Shown here one piece after another: positions 26,851-36,500 of a stretch of 64,000 nt of DNA. Source of the stretch: Hathewaya massiliensis (lineage in GTDB: Bacteria; Bacillota; Clostridia; Clostridiales; Clostridiaceae); assembly GCF_902143515.1 (NCBI RefSeq), contig NZ_CABFVD010000008.1:62724-126723 (forward strand), written 5' to 3'. How positions within the stretch are numbered: the first letter of the stretch is position 1; each line of letters starts with the position of its first letter. Under the pieces are notes generated by a model that worked only from the letters and a program-made list of their open reading frames with translations, made no database searches and was not told the origin of the DNA. Both the position numbers and the translations under genes were made by a program.

Positions 26851-28400
26851 TACTTTTCCCCCTCTTTCATGTGTTTTTTCATCATGTAATTTGCCATTCC
26901 CTTTGGAACAACTTTCATCATCCTCATGGCTTTTAGCATTTGTGGAGGAATACTATCCATTTTAGATATGATTTCTTTCATCTCAGCTGATAAGAAATCC
27001 ATGTTCATTATTTCTTCCATTCCTTCTGGCATACTTTTATCTTCGCTTTTATTTTCATTATCTTCATTCTTTTGATTTTTCATTTTCTCTAAGATTTTTC
27101 TAGCATGAAGCGGTATGTTGTCCACTTTTCCCATAAGAGAGAAGATATTTCTTCCACTTAATAGTACATCTATTACAGTTATAGGTACTTCAAAACCTAA
27201 TTTTTCTCCTACTTCATCCATTACAATTTGCTTTATTCCTCTTTGTATAAGTTCCATAGGATTTTCATGACCTATATAATAATCTACTTTTAGCTTATCA
27301 TAAAATTGTCTTAAAGGAGCTACATTTGCAATTCTTGAGATATATGGATTGTAGTTTTCCTTTATTTTTTCTATATAAATATTATCATTTTCATATAATT
27401 CTCTTACTTGTATTATTAAAGGTTCCATACCTAAGTCACATAAAAAACTTGAGAATTCAAAGGCATTCATAGGTGTATTTCCATATATAAAGGTTTTTCC
27501 TTTTAATTTTTCTTTGCTTCTATCTATGGTTTCTTTTAATTTTTCTTTTAATATTTTAATGTCTTCTGATAGGTCTATTTCTAAAACTCTTTCAATTTTT
27601 CTATAGGACTCTTCAATAGTATTTAAATCAAAATGCTTGTCAAAATACACATATTCAATATTAAAATCCTCTTTCATTTTTTTAGCTAATTTAAGTGCTG
27701 TAAAATCTGTAACTATATTCAATTTAGCTCTAGTTGCCTTTTCTAAACCCTCAATAGTACAATTGGAAGGTATACTTAAGTTTATATTTACATTATTTTT
27801 CTTTAATAATTTATATAATTCCGTATTTTCAATACCTGAATATCTGTAACCTAATATATTTATAGTTTTTTCTATACCCTGTGATGGTTTCATTAATTGT
27901 GTAAATGCTTCTAAGGTTCTTTCAATGCCTGGAATATGGCTGTTACATTTGAAATGCTCAGTTTTTACAACCATAAGTTTAGAATTAACTTTAGGTTTAA
28001 TTTCTTCTACAATGGCTTCAAAATCTTCTCCAATAAGTTCAAGTACACAAGTTGTTACAATTAATATACCCTTAGGCTTAATTTCTCTATCTATTTTTAA
28101 AATAGCTTCTTGTGTTTTTTTATTACATCCAAATACTATATCATTTTTATTTGCTACAAAAGATATTACATTATCCTTTCCTTTTTGCCTAACATGGGCA
28201 AAATCCTTTGCATAGTATGTACATTCTTCTGTGCCTGCTACTAATATTACTAAATCTTTTACATAGGTACTTGTCATTATGCTACCAAATAAGGGACAAT
28301 GTGTTCCTGGAAATTGAGCATAGGATAATTGTTTTATATCTTTATCTTCTTTAATATTATCTAATCTAACTGCTTTTGATAAATCATATAAATACTCCAA
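26850..28400 (-). CDS. NifD-like subunit of a nitrogenase-like reductase
   Basis: 516 aa. Three cysteines at the conserved cluster-ligand positions are present: Cys35 (GTHCPLFG), Cys60 (TEECTYY) and Cys118 (TTCVLELIGED), matching NifD Cys62, Cys88 and Cys154. This is the pattern of BchN in DPOR, which gives three of four ligands to a [4Fe-4S] cluster. The body is of component 1 type. The last 60 residues are unusual: 14 are Met (PEGMEEIMNMDF ... MMKVVPKGMANYMMKKHM), after a Lys/Asn/Glu linker. Family knowledge: such subunits take electrons from the NifH-like protein and hold the substrate. The substrate here is unknown; linkage to haem import suggests a tetrapyrrole. It lies 12 nt after the nifH-like gene. 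Confidence 0.87.
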   Translation of the reverse strand: MEYLYDLSKAVRLDNIKEDKDIKQLSYAQFPGTHCPLFGSIMTSTYVKDLVILVAGTEECTYYAKDFAHVRQKGKDNVISFVANKNDIVFGCNKKTQEAILKIDREIKPKGILIVTTCVLELIGEDFEAIVEEIKPKVNSKLMVVKTEHFKCNSHIPGIERTLEAFTQLMKPSQGIEKTINILGYRYSGIENTELYKLLKKNNVNINLSIPSNCTIEGLEKATRAKLNIVTDFTALKLAKKMKEDFNIEYVYFDKHFDLNTIEESYRKIERVLEIDLSEDIKILKEKLKETIDRSKEKLKGKTFIYGNTPMNAFEFSSFLCDLGMEPLIIQVRELYENDNIYIEKIKENYNPYISRIANVAPLRQFYDKLKVDYYIGHENPMELIQRGIKQIVMDEVGEKLGFEVPITVIDVLLSGRNIFSLMGKVDNIPLHARKILEKMKNQKNEDNENKSEDKSMPEGMEEIMNMDFLSAEMKEIISKMDSIPPQMLKAMRMMKVVPKGMANYMMKKHMKEGEK

Positions 28401-28412
28401 TTTTTTCTCCTC

Positions 28413-29162
28413 CTATGCTCTTTCTATTATTTTATCTGCTAATTTAAAATAAATTTCACTCATATCTGAATCCGGAAAGGCTTCAACCACTGTTTTTCCT
28501 TGATGTTCTGCCTCTTGAATAGTTCTATTCCTTGGTATATAATGAACAACTTCTGTTCCTATTTCACAAGCTGTTTTTTGAACTAATTCTTCCTCATTTT
28601 CTACGTTTTTTGCATTTAAAATAAGTCCTTCTAATTTTGCATATCCTCTACTTTTAAACTGATTTACCGCATTTGAAATATTAGTAGCTGCATACATGCT
28701 CATCATTTCACCACTAGTTACTATATACACTTCCTTTGCATAGCCATTTCTAATTGGCATAGCAAAACCGCCGCAAACCACATCTCCAAGTACATCATAT
28801 ATAACTATATCTGGTTTATATTCTTCAAAAGCTTCAAGTTCTTCTAACTTTTCAAAAGCTGTTATTATGCCTCTTCCCGCACATCCTATACCTGGAGTTG
28901 GTCCCCCTGATTCTACACATAAAACTCCATTAAATCCTTCAACTACTATATCTGAAAGTTCTACATCCTCATCCTTTTCTCTTATAACATCAAGAACTGT
29001 AGGAATAAATATTCCTCCAACTAAATTTTTTGTAGAATCAGCTTTAGGATCACATCCTATTTGCATTACTTTATATCCTTTAAGTGATAGCGCTGCTGAA
29101 AGGTTTGAAACTGTAGTAGATTTCCCTATTCCTCCCTTTCCATAAATAGCAATCTTCCTCAT
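28413..29162 (-). CDS. NifH/BchL-like iron protein (ATP-dependent electron donor)
   Basis: 249 aa from ATG 29162, which follows GGAGGAG at normal distance; an in-frame ATG at 29258 would put extra residues across the operator and is rejected. P-loop GKGGIGKST (8-16), switch regions, and both [4Fe-4S] ligands, Cys94 in [12 protein letters not shown] and Cys130 in [10 protein letters not shown], are intact. It should form a homodimer with one bridging cluster and pass electrons to the NifD/NifK-like component with ATP hydrolysis. It is the first gene of a three-gene operon. A Fur-like palindrome lies 81 nt before the start. The sequence alone cannot separate NifH from BchL/CfbC types; the neighbours exclude nitrogen fixation. 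Confidence 0.93.
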   Translation of the reverse strand: MRKIAIYGKGGIGKSTTVSNLSAALSLKGYKVMQIGCDPKADSTKNLVGGIFIPTVLDVIREKDEDVELSDIVVEGFNGVLCVESGGPTPGIGCAGRGIITAFEKLEELEAFEEYKPDIVIYDVLGDVVCGGFAMPIRNGYAKEVYIVTSGEMMSMYAATNISNAVNQFKSRGYAKLEGLILNAKNVENEEELVQKTACEIGTEVVHYIPRNRTIQEAEHQGKTVVEAFPDSDMSEIYFKLADKIIERA

Positions 29163-29242
29163 ATAAATCTCCTCCATTAGTCCGTCTATATGCTTTTTAT
29201 TTATTGCAATTGATTTAATTTCATATGAAAACCTTAAATAAA

Positions 29243-29257
29243 TGATATCAATTATCA
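29243..29257 (-). promoter_or_regulatory. Fur-like operator before the nitrogenase-like operon
   Basis: TGATATCAATTATCA matches the 7-1-7 Fur pattern TGATAAT-N-ATTATCA with few deviations and overlaps a possible -35 (TTGATA) on the minus strand. With its flank it shares 20 of 21 bases with the site before the receptor gene (37775-37795). This suggests common iron control of haem uptake and the nitrogenase-like enzyme. Confidence 0.72.
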
Positions 29258-29268
29258 ATATTTATTGC

Positions 29269-29889
29269 TTATAATTTTTTTGGAGTTTTTATAATTTCTT
29301 TATATTCTCCCTTAATTATTAGCCTTTTTTCTCCCCCATCAGTACAGGTAACTATGGTTATATTTTTTTTATTTTTATCTTGTTCTAACACATTTATTTC
29401 AGTTGGCTCTACAACAAATTTATCAGTTATTTTATATTCAAATTTACCTTTTAAGGTTTTTAATATAATCTCATCTCCGATTTCTACTTTATAAAGATTA
29501 TTTAAAATTTCTTTATATATAGAACTACTATGTCCTGCAACAGAAAAATTTCCATATTCTCCTGGCATAGCTGTATCTTTAAAATGACCTAATGCATACC
29601 GTAATTGATCTTTTCCTATTCCCTCTACAATTACAGATTTTAAATTTATAGAAGGTATTTCTATAGTTGATATTTCATCACCAATCTTAACTTCTTTTTT
29701 ATTACTCTCATCTTCCCCATGCTTATGCTCAATTAATTCTCTTTCATTTTTTTCCGCATTTAATCTACTATTAAAATTATCTATTAATTGGGATTCTTTA
29801 TTTTTAGAGTATACCTTTATACTTAAGGATGCTAAAATTAATGTTATTCCTAATATAATTAATAGAATAGATATAATATTTTTTTTCAT
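29269..29889 (-). CDS. Sortase, class D-like
   Basis: 206 aa. An N-terminal membrane anchor (residues 4-26) is followed by a beta-barrel sortase domain with His120 in SVAGHSS, Cys182 in IVTCTDGG and Arg189 in EKRLIIKGE. The size and the TCTDGG/RLIIKG signature look like class D (or a close class), not class B, which is the class linked to IsdC anchoring in S. aureus. Likely substrates are the two LPXTG proteins of the same locus, LPQTG (small NEAT protein) and LPKTG (receptor). It is the last gene of the uptake unit, 73 nt after the ATPase gene. Confidence 0.85.
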   Translation of the reverse strand: MKKNIISILLIILGITLILASLSIKVYSKNKESQLIDNFNSRLNAEKNERELIEHKHGEDESNKKEVKIGDEISTIEIPSINLKSVIVEGIGKDQLRYALGHFKDTAMPGEYGNFSVAGHSSSIYKEILNNLYKVEIGDEIILKTLKGKFEYKITDKFVVEPTEINVLEQDKNKKNITIVTCTDGGEKRLIIKGEYKEIIKTPKKL

Positions 29890-29962
29890 GTTAGCTACTC
29901 CTTTTTATAATTGTTATATACGAAATAACATAGTTTTTTTGTAGTTTGTAATTTTTTATGGT

Positions 29963-30778
29963 TTAGCTATAGTTCTTAACTGTATAATTTTCACTACTTT
30001 CAGTGCAAGTCTTCTTAGGAATAAAAATAAGCTTTTCTCCAAATTGATTTCTCAATATGTTCATCTCCACGTTATAAACATTTTTTATTAATTCTTCATT
30101 TAATATGTCTTCTGGTCTACCTACAGCTTGTATCTCACCATTTTTTAATACCAAAACTTTATTGCTATACTTAGCTGCTTGATTTAAATCATGTAAAACC
30201 ATGATAACTGTTAATTTTAAGTTTTCATTTAATTCCTTTACTAACTCTAATATTTCTATTTGATTATTTATATCTAAATAAGTTGTAGGTTCATCTAATA
30301 ATAAAACCTTTGGTTTTTGTGCAAGGGCCATAGCTATCCAAGCCCTTTGACTTTCTCCGCCAGATATGCTAACTATTTTTTTGTTTTCCATATGCTTAAG
30401 ATTAGTTTTTTCAATTGCCCAATCTACTATATCTTCATCTTCCTTGTTTAACCTTTCAAACCATGCTTTATGAGGGTTTCTTCCAAAGCTAACTAATTTT
30501 TTTATGGTCATATCCCCCTCAGCCATATTTCTTTGAGATAAACAGGCCATTTCTTTTGCTATATCTTTACACTTCATATCCCAAAGGAATTTTTTATCTA
30601 AATAAACAGTTCCATTCATAGGTTTAATTAATCTTCCTATGGCTTTTAAAACCGTTGATTTTCCTGAACCATTGGGACCAATTATGGTTATCATATCCCC
30701 TTTTTTTACATGCATATTAAAATCTTTAACTATAACCTTTTCTTCATATCCTATTTTAAAATCATTTACTTTAAGCAT
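29963..30778 (-). CDS. ABC transporter ATPase for haem/iron complex uptake
   Basis: 271 aa of the FepC/BtuD class. Walker A GPNGSGKST, Q-loop region, signature SGGESQRAWIA, Walker B VLLLDEPTTYLD and the H-loop His in VLHDLNQA are all present. It powers the FecCD-type permease encoded just upstream, with an 8-nt overlap. The close linkage to an IsdE-like haem-binding lipoprotein makes haem the most likely substrate, with other iron complexes possible. Confidence 0.94.
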   Translation of the reverse strand: MLKVNDFKIGYEEKVIVKDFNMHVKKGDMITIIGPNGSGKSTVLKAIGRLIKPMNGTVYLDKKFLWDMKCKDIAKEMACLSQRNMAEGDMTIKKLVSFGRNPHKAWFERLNKEDEDIVDWAIEKTNLKHMENKKIVSISGGESQRAWIAMALAQKPKVLLLDEPTTYLDINNQIEILELVKELNENLKLTVIMVLHDLNQAAKYSNKVLVLKNGEIQAVGRPEDILNEELIKNVYNVEMNILRNQFGEKLIFIPKKTCTESSENYTVKNYS

Positions 30779-31766
30779 TACACTTTTTCCTCCTTAAAAG
30801 AAATAAGAAGAATGGGCAACCTATCATTGCCATCATTACACCTACAGGTAATTCTATAGGTCTTGCAATAAATCTAGCTAAGGTATCTGCTAAAAGTAGG
30901 GTAATTCCTCCTAAGACTGCGCTCATTGGTATTAAGTATTTATAATCATAGCCTAATATAAGCCTACATACATGTGGAACTATAATACCAATAAATCCAA
31001 TGATTCCTACTGCAGCTGTACTTATTCCAGCTAAAAATACTGCAACTAAAGATATTAAAATTCTTGTCCTATTTACATTAACTCCTAAGTTAGTAGCAAC
31101 TTCATCTCCTAGGGCCAATAAGTTAGCTCCCCTAATACAAAATAGTGCTAATATAAAACCAATAATGCAGTAAGGTAGAAAATAATTTACTTCTCTCCAT
31201 CCTCTATAAGCCATGCTTCCATTAAGCCATAATAAAACCCCTTGAATTTTATCACTGTTCATAATAGCTAAAAGAGAAGTAGCTCCTGAAAATAAAGCAT
31301 TAATGGCAACCCCTGATAGAATTACTCTCATAGGTTTTATACCATTATCCCAAGATAAGAAAAATACTAATGCACATGCTAAAATAGCACCTAAAAACGC
31401 CATCAAAGGCATAATTTTATAATGTTGTGGGAAATATAGCATCATCAAAATAGCTACTAAACTTGCCCCTGAGGAAACTCCTGTAATTCCTGGATCTGCT
31501 AATGGATTTTTCATAACTGACTGTAATAAGGCCCCAGATATTGATAAACTACTTCCTACAAAAGTTGCTAATATGATTCTTGGTAATCTCATGTTCATTA
31601 TAATGCTTTCATTAATTTCAGTTCCTTTGTCTAAAAAAACATCTAGTATTTCTCCAATAGATATATTTACACTACCTAATCCTATGGTTATAACTGTTAA
31701 AAATAATAAAATTAAAAGAGAAAAAAATATTGAAAATATTTTTGTTCTATCTTTCATGTCCTTCAT
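30771..31766 (-). CDS. FecCD-type ABC permease for haem/iron complex uptake
   Basis: 331 aa with about ten membrane helices. It has the family motifs RLPRIILATFVGSSLSISGA near the start and GFIGIIVPHVCRLILGYDYK, which contacts the ATPase. It forms a homodimeric channel like BtuC/IsdF. It follows the lipoprotein gene by 15 nt and overlaps the ATPase gene. Confidence 0.94.
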   Translation of the reverse strand: MKDMKDRTKIFSIFFSLLILLFLTVITIGLGSVNISIGEILDVFLDKGTEINESIIMNMRLPRIILATFVGSSLSISGALLQSVMKNPLADPGITGVSSGASLVAILMMLYFPQHYKIMPLMAFLGAILACALVFFLSWDNGIKPMRVILSGVAINALFSGATSLLAIMNSDKIQGVLLWLNGSMAYRGWREVNYFLPYCIIGFILALFCIRGANLLALGDEVATNLGVNVNRTRILISLVAVFLAGISTAAVGIIGFIGIIVPHVCRLILGYDYKYLIPMSAVLGGITLLLADTLARFIARPIELPVGVMMAMIGCPFFLFLLRRKKCNA

Positions 31767-31781
31767 ATCTTCACCATTTCC

Positions 31782-32672
31782 TTACTTTTTATATAAATAT
31801 TCTTTCATTTTTTCTAAAGATTCCATTGCCTTTACATCCCCTGTTACTCCAAAATATATAGGGTCTAAATCATATATTTTTTCTTCTTTAACCGCTTTAA
31901 ATTTACTCCATTGAGGATTTCTTTTAAATTCCTCATTTACTTGTTTTTTAGCTTCATCTATATATCCATGATACATTCTAAAGATTATATCTGGATTTTC
32001 CTTTAGTGCAACTTCTAAAGAAAATGGCACATAAGGTCCTTTAATTTTAGTGTCTACCTTAGAGGCAATATTTTCTCCTCCTAATTCAGCTATAAGACTT
32101 CCTGCAAAGGATTTTTCTGTAGCTAACATGAAATTTCCTGGTGCACCAAATAAAATCATTACTTTTACTTTTTTATTTGGATTAGTATCTTTTAATATTT
32201 CCTTTTCTTTATTTTCAAATTCTTTAAGGATTTTTTCACCCTTTTCTTCTTTTCCATACTCTTTAGCTAATTCTTTTATAGTTTCTTTTACTGCTTTATA
32301 AGAACTTAAATCACAATACTTAGCATTTATCCTATTAGCTTTTATCTGATCTCCTATCATCTCTTGCAACGCCCCAGATGTTACATATACATCAGGATTT
32401 AAACTTCTTATTTTTTCTAAGTCCGGTTTCATAGCTAGACCTATTTCTGGTACATCCTTTATTTTATCTGATATACCATATTGAGTACTTGGTCTTCCTA
32501 CTATTTTAATATCTAACTTTGCTAGCATTTCAGCTACTGCCATGCTTCCAGCAACTATTTTCTTTTCCCCATTGTTTTTATTTACACAACTTTCTGTTTT
32601 ATTTTCTCTTCCACAGGAAACAAATGTTACGCTTATTATAATAGCCATTAGTATACTTAAGAATTTTTTCAT
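31782..32672 (-). CDS. IsdE-like haem-binding lipoprotein
   Basis: 296 aa. Lipoprotein signal with lipidated Cys20 (ISVTFVSCG). A class III periplasmic-binding fold follows. Met81 in VPEIGLAMKPDLEKI and His235 in IIFRMYHGYIDE lie at the positions of Met78 and His229, the axial haem ligands of S. aureus IsdE, and the surrounding residues look alike. This argues for haem rather than a siderophore or cobalamin as ligand, although the related class shares much of the fold. It feeds the FecCD permease. It lies about 100 nt after the NEAT gene, with a hairpin between. Confidence 0.87.
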   Translation of the reverse strand: MKKFLSILMAIIISVTFVSCGRENKTESCVNKNNGEKKIVAGSMAVAEMLAKLDIKIVGRPSTQYGISDKIKDVPEIGLAMKPDLEKIRSLNPDVYVTSGALQEMIGDQIKANRINAKYCDLSSYKAVKETIKELAKEYGKEEKGEKILKEFENKEKEILKDTNPNKKVKVMILFGAPGNFMLATEKSFAGSLIAELGGENIASKVDTKIKGPYVPFSLEVALKENPDIIFRMYHGYIDEAKKQVNEEFKRNPQWSKFKAVKEEKIYDLDPIYFGVTGDVKAMESLEKMKEYLYKK

Positions 32673-32712
32673 ATATAAAATCCTCCACCATATTACTTGC
32701 TTATTAAAATAA

Positions 32713-32752
32713 ACTCTATTTTAAGAGAGTAGATACTTTCTTAAAATAGAGT
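32713..32752 (-). terminator. Hairpin after the small NEAT gene
   Basis: ACTCTATTTTAAGA (32713-32726) pairs perfectly with TCTTAAAATAGAGT (32739-32752). On the minus strand TTTATTTTAAT follows. Because the lipoprotein gene starts 40 nt downstream, it probably acts as a partial terminator or stabiliser that gives more wall protein than transporter. Confidence 0.7.
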
Positions 32753-32776
32753 ATTAAATTATATACTGTTTATAAA

Positions 32777-33541
32777 CTAAGCTTTTTTCCTACTTTTTAA
32801 TCCTAATCCTAATGTTACAGCTAAACCACCAATTATTGATAAGGTTTTGGTAGTAATAGGGGAACCTGTTTGAGGTAGTGTATCTTCCTTAGCAGTATCA
32901 CCCTTAACCTCTACCTTTTCTGATGTGTTATTAGTATTATCTTTTTTTACAGTATTGTTTTTATCCGCATTATTAGCAGCCTTTATTTCATTATTCTTTG
33001 TTTTATTATTCTTTGATGGTTTGTTTTGTGAAGAATTACTAGATAACTTAGTAATATTATCATTAAATACAACTCTAAATTTAACTTCTGCATTTCCCAT
33101 AGGTACTACATTCATTTTAAACTTAACATTAGTATTTAGATCTGGTACTTCAAATCTTATTGATGCTACTTTTCCTTCCTTATCTTTTTGTACTGTTTCA
33201 TAGTTTACAGAATTATTATTTATAGATATTTTTATATTTTTCATCCAATCCATTCTAGTAATTTTTAAAGTAGCATATTTTTTATTATTTTTAACTTCTA
33301 AATCTACCTTCTTATTTACATATTGTCCAGCCATGGATAACTCTTCTGCATTTTCTTTAAAAGTTTCTATACCTACATTGTATTTTCCATCTTCTAACTT
33401 TGAATTTTTTACACCAGTTGCACTAGCATAAACTTTTATATCCTCTTTTTTAATTCCTTTTGCAAAAGCTTGTGCTGATGATAAAGTTACACAACTTGAT
33501 AAAGCTATTACTGATAAAACCTTAAATATTTTTTTTCTCAT
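32777..33541 (-). CDS. NEAT-domain wall-anchored haem protein
   Basis: 254 aa. Signal peptide (about 1-28), one NEAT domain (about 50-160), a Lys/Asn-rich wall-spanning linker, then LPQTG, a membrane helix and RKKA. The NEAT core shows LEDGKYNVGIETFKEN and NVVPMGNAEVKFRVVF. The Tyr ligand of Isd NEAT domains (YxxxY on the last hairpin) is absent; Met148 in VVPMGN and Met70 in LSMAGQY are candidate axial ligands, as in streptococcal Shp and Shr domains. It probably relays haem from the large receptor to the IsdE-like lipoprotein. It sits 27 nt after the receptor gene. Confidence 0.9.
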   Translation of the reverse strand: MRKKIFKVLSVIALSSCVTLSSAQAFAKGIKKEDIKVYASATGVKNSKLEDGKYNVGIETFKENAEELSMAGQYVNKKVDLEVKNNKKYATLKITRMDWMKNIKISINNNSVNYETVQKDKEGKVASIRFEVPDLNTNVKFKMNVVPMGNAEVKFRVVFNDNITKLSSNSSQNKPSKNNKTKNNEIKAANNADKNNTVKKDNTNNTSEKVEVKGDTAKEDTLPQTGSPITTKTLSIIGGLAVTLGLGLKSRKKA

Positions 33542-33568
33542 ATGACTGCCCCCTATATCTTTTAAATT

Positions 33569-36500
33569 CTATTTTCTATATTTTCTAAGTGCAAATCCTA
33601 AAGCTGTTATGATTGTTCCTAATGTAGCTAAAGCTCCTGTATTAAATGGCATCCCAGTTTTAGGTAATGCAGTTTTCTTTTTAATTGTCTCTTTTTTATC
33701 TTCTTTGCTTATTTTTTTATTTATTTTATTGCTTGTCTCATTGTTTATTTCTTTATTTTTATTTTGAATCATATCTTGATTTGTTTCTTTGCTTGTCTCA
33801 TTATTTATTTCTTTGATTACATTTTGAGTTGTATCTTTGTTTGCTTCTTTGCTTACTTCTTTGTTTGTATCTTTATTTTCTTCTTTGTTTGTATCTTTAT
33901 TTAAATCTTCTTGTAAATTAGTAGATTCTTTTATTAAAGTAAGAGTATTTTTATCTGGTACCAATCTAAATGCTACTGTTGAATTTCCCATTGGAACTAC
34001 ATTCATATGCAGCATTATCTTTGAATTTAAACTTCCTATTTGGAATCTTATCTTTCCTTGCTCTTCTCCATTTTTGTTTTTAATTCTATCTGTAATTTGT
34101 GGAGTTATTTCTTTTCCATCTACCGTTACTTTAAGGTCTTTCATCCAATCTATTCTATTTAAAGATACTGTTATATACTTATTACCATTTTCTATTTCGC
34201 AATTTATATCTTTAATATACTGAGCTGCCATAGATGGATCATCACTATTTTCCTTTAAGATTTTTGCATTTAAACTATATACTCCATTTTTGAACTCTTT
34301 TTTATCCTCTGGTTTTTGCTCTGGTTTAGTATTCTCACCCTTTTTAGCTACTGCATTCGCTATATCACTAAATATAAGGCGTTCAAATCCACCTGCTGAA
34401 ATTACTGATTTAATAATTCTATATTCATTTCCCTCTTTCATATCAGGATCATTATATGTTCCTTTGGTAACATCTTTTTCGTTTTCATTGACAGCATCTT
34501 CAATTGTAATGTATTTACCATTTGGCTCTTTCTTTTGTATCTCCGTTACAATTCTCCAGTCATTACTCTTTTCACGTAAATATTCTTCAGGTGTTTTTCC
34601 ATTTAATTTTTTATTATATTCATCAACTGAACTACAATTATCCATATATGTTTCCCAAAGATACATATCTAATGCTGATAAATCTTGCTTCCATGTTAAT
34701 TTACCATCTTTAGCAGTTAACTGTAAGTTAAAGGTGTTTTTTTGCGGATAAAATCCCTTTTTAGATAAATTAGTTATATTTGGTTTTCTATTTAACCTGT
34801 TTAATCTAAAATTAAATTGTCTAACATTTGGCAAAAGTTCTTTTATATTTTCTGGAACATATGTTAACTCGTTATCATATATTTCAAAAGTTGATAAATT
34901 TCTAAGATTTTTATAAACTTTATCTGGTATTTCTTTAATAAAATTATTGTTTAAATGTAAATTTGTTAAATTGCTAAGTTCACTCAATTCCTCTGGTACT
35001 TTTTCAATCTTATTTGCATTTATAGATAAATTTTTTAATTGTTTTAGTTTTCCGATTCCAGTAGGAATACTTTCTATTTTATTGTCATATAAATATAAAC
35101 CTTCTAAAGCTGTTAATTTATTAAAAATACCATCTGGTAATTCATTTAGTTGATTCTCTGAAAGTCCTAAGGATTTAAGATTTTTTAGTTTATCAAATGT
35201 ACCTTTTTGTAATTTAATAATATAATTTTTACTTAAGGATAAGTCTGTTAAATCTTTTAAATTGTCAAATATACCTTCTGGTAATTCAACTATTCTATTT
35301 GTGCTTAAAGACAATTTTTCTAATCCTGTCAATCCATCAAATACCCCTTTAGGTAAGTAACTAATATTATTTCCATTTAAGTATAATTCAGTAACCCCAC
35401 TTCCAAGATGGCGAAGTCTAGATATATCTTTTATCTTTTTACTTGATAATTTAACTGCTCCTGTAGCCTTTCCAATTTCTTCATCAGTAACAATTCCATC
35501 TCCATCTTTATCTAAACCAGCATCTATCAAGGCTTTATTAAATTCAGCGCTTGCATCAATTGCCTCTTTATCTTTATTAAATCCATCCCAACCCTTTATA
35601 CAATTCTTATCAAACACAAATCTTACTTTTTTATATTTATCAAAATTTCCAATCTGACTTTTTCGACCACCCATATCACTAACAAGTACGCATGCTAAAT
35701 GATCTGAATTTAAATCTGATATTGGGATTTCAAATGTTTTCATTTGATAATTTCCTTGACTATCTGGCTCACCTTTATATGTTGCTTTCGTTTCTGGGTA
35801 TTCCCCATTACTTTCCATTCGGAAATCAAGTAAACTAGATGCAAGAAGAGTATTTAACATTGTTAAAGTAACTTTACCATCTTTAACCTCAACCTTTGCC
35901 TTTTCATCAAAGAATCCGCCTAGCATTGATTCATTTTCAGGTATATCTGCTCTATAAGCTTTAAAACCTATGGTATAAATTCCATCAGTAAGATTATCTG
36001 TAGATACATTACCTTGAGTTACAGTTACTTTTCTTGTTTTACTTTCGGTTTGTCCATTATAAGTTACAGAATAAGTCACTTCATAAGTTCCTTCTTTAGG
36101 ATTTTTCACATCCAATTTTCCTGGATTAACTTTTACTTCATCTGTTAAATCTATTTTTTCTTTACCTATTACATAAGCAAGTACACCAGACTTCAAATTG
36201 ATGGGCTCACCAGCTGTTACAGCTATGTCTTTCATTATATTTATTTGAATATTTTCTTTTATTGAAGTTCCTACTGTAGATTCTTCTTGACTTATTAATG
36301 TTCCGTCTTTCTTTATTTTTATTCTCATATCATTGTAGCCATCTACTTTAACAATGATTGTATTTATATCTTCCTTAAATGCCTTATCGTTTAATTCTAA
36401 ACCACCCATATAACTTAAATGGTATTGATTGATACCAAAATTAAAATTCTGCTCATATCTAACTCCGTTTACAGTTACTTCTGCTGGTTTAGTTTTTTCA

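Noticed and set aside
26850-27029. PCP_red-type domain (as at the end of BchB) on the NifD-like tail
   Set aside because: Only a vague likeness (VPKGMANYMMKKHMK); the conserved Trp and Glu residues of that domain are not seen.
25594-29162. True nitrogen-fixation (nif) operon
   Set aside because: The NifK-like protein lacks all three P-cluster cysteines, both component 1 subunits have atypical sequence, and there are no nifE, nifN, nifB or nifV genes; the setting is haem uptake.
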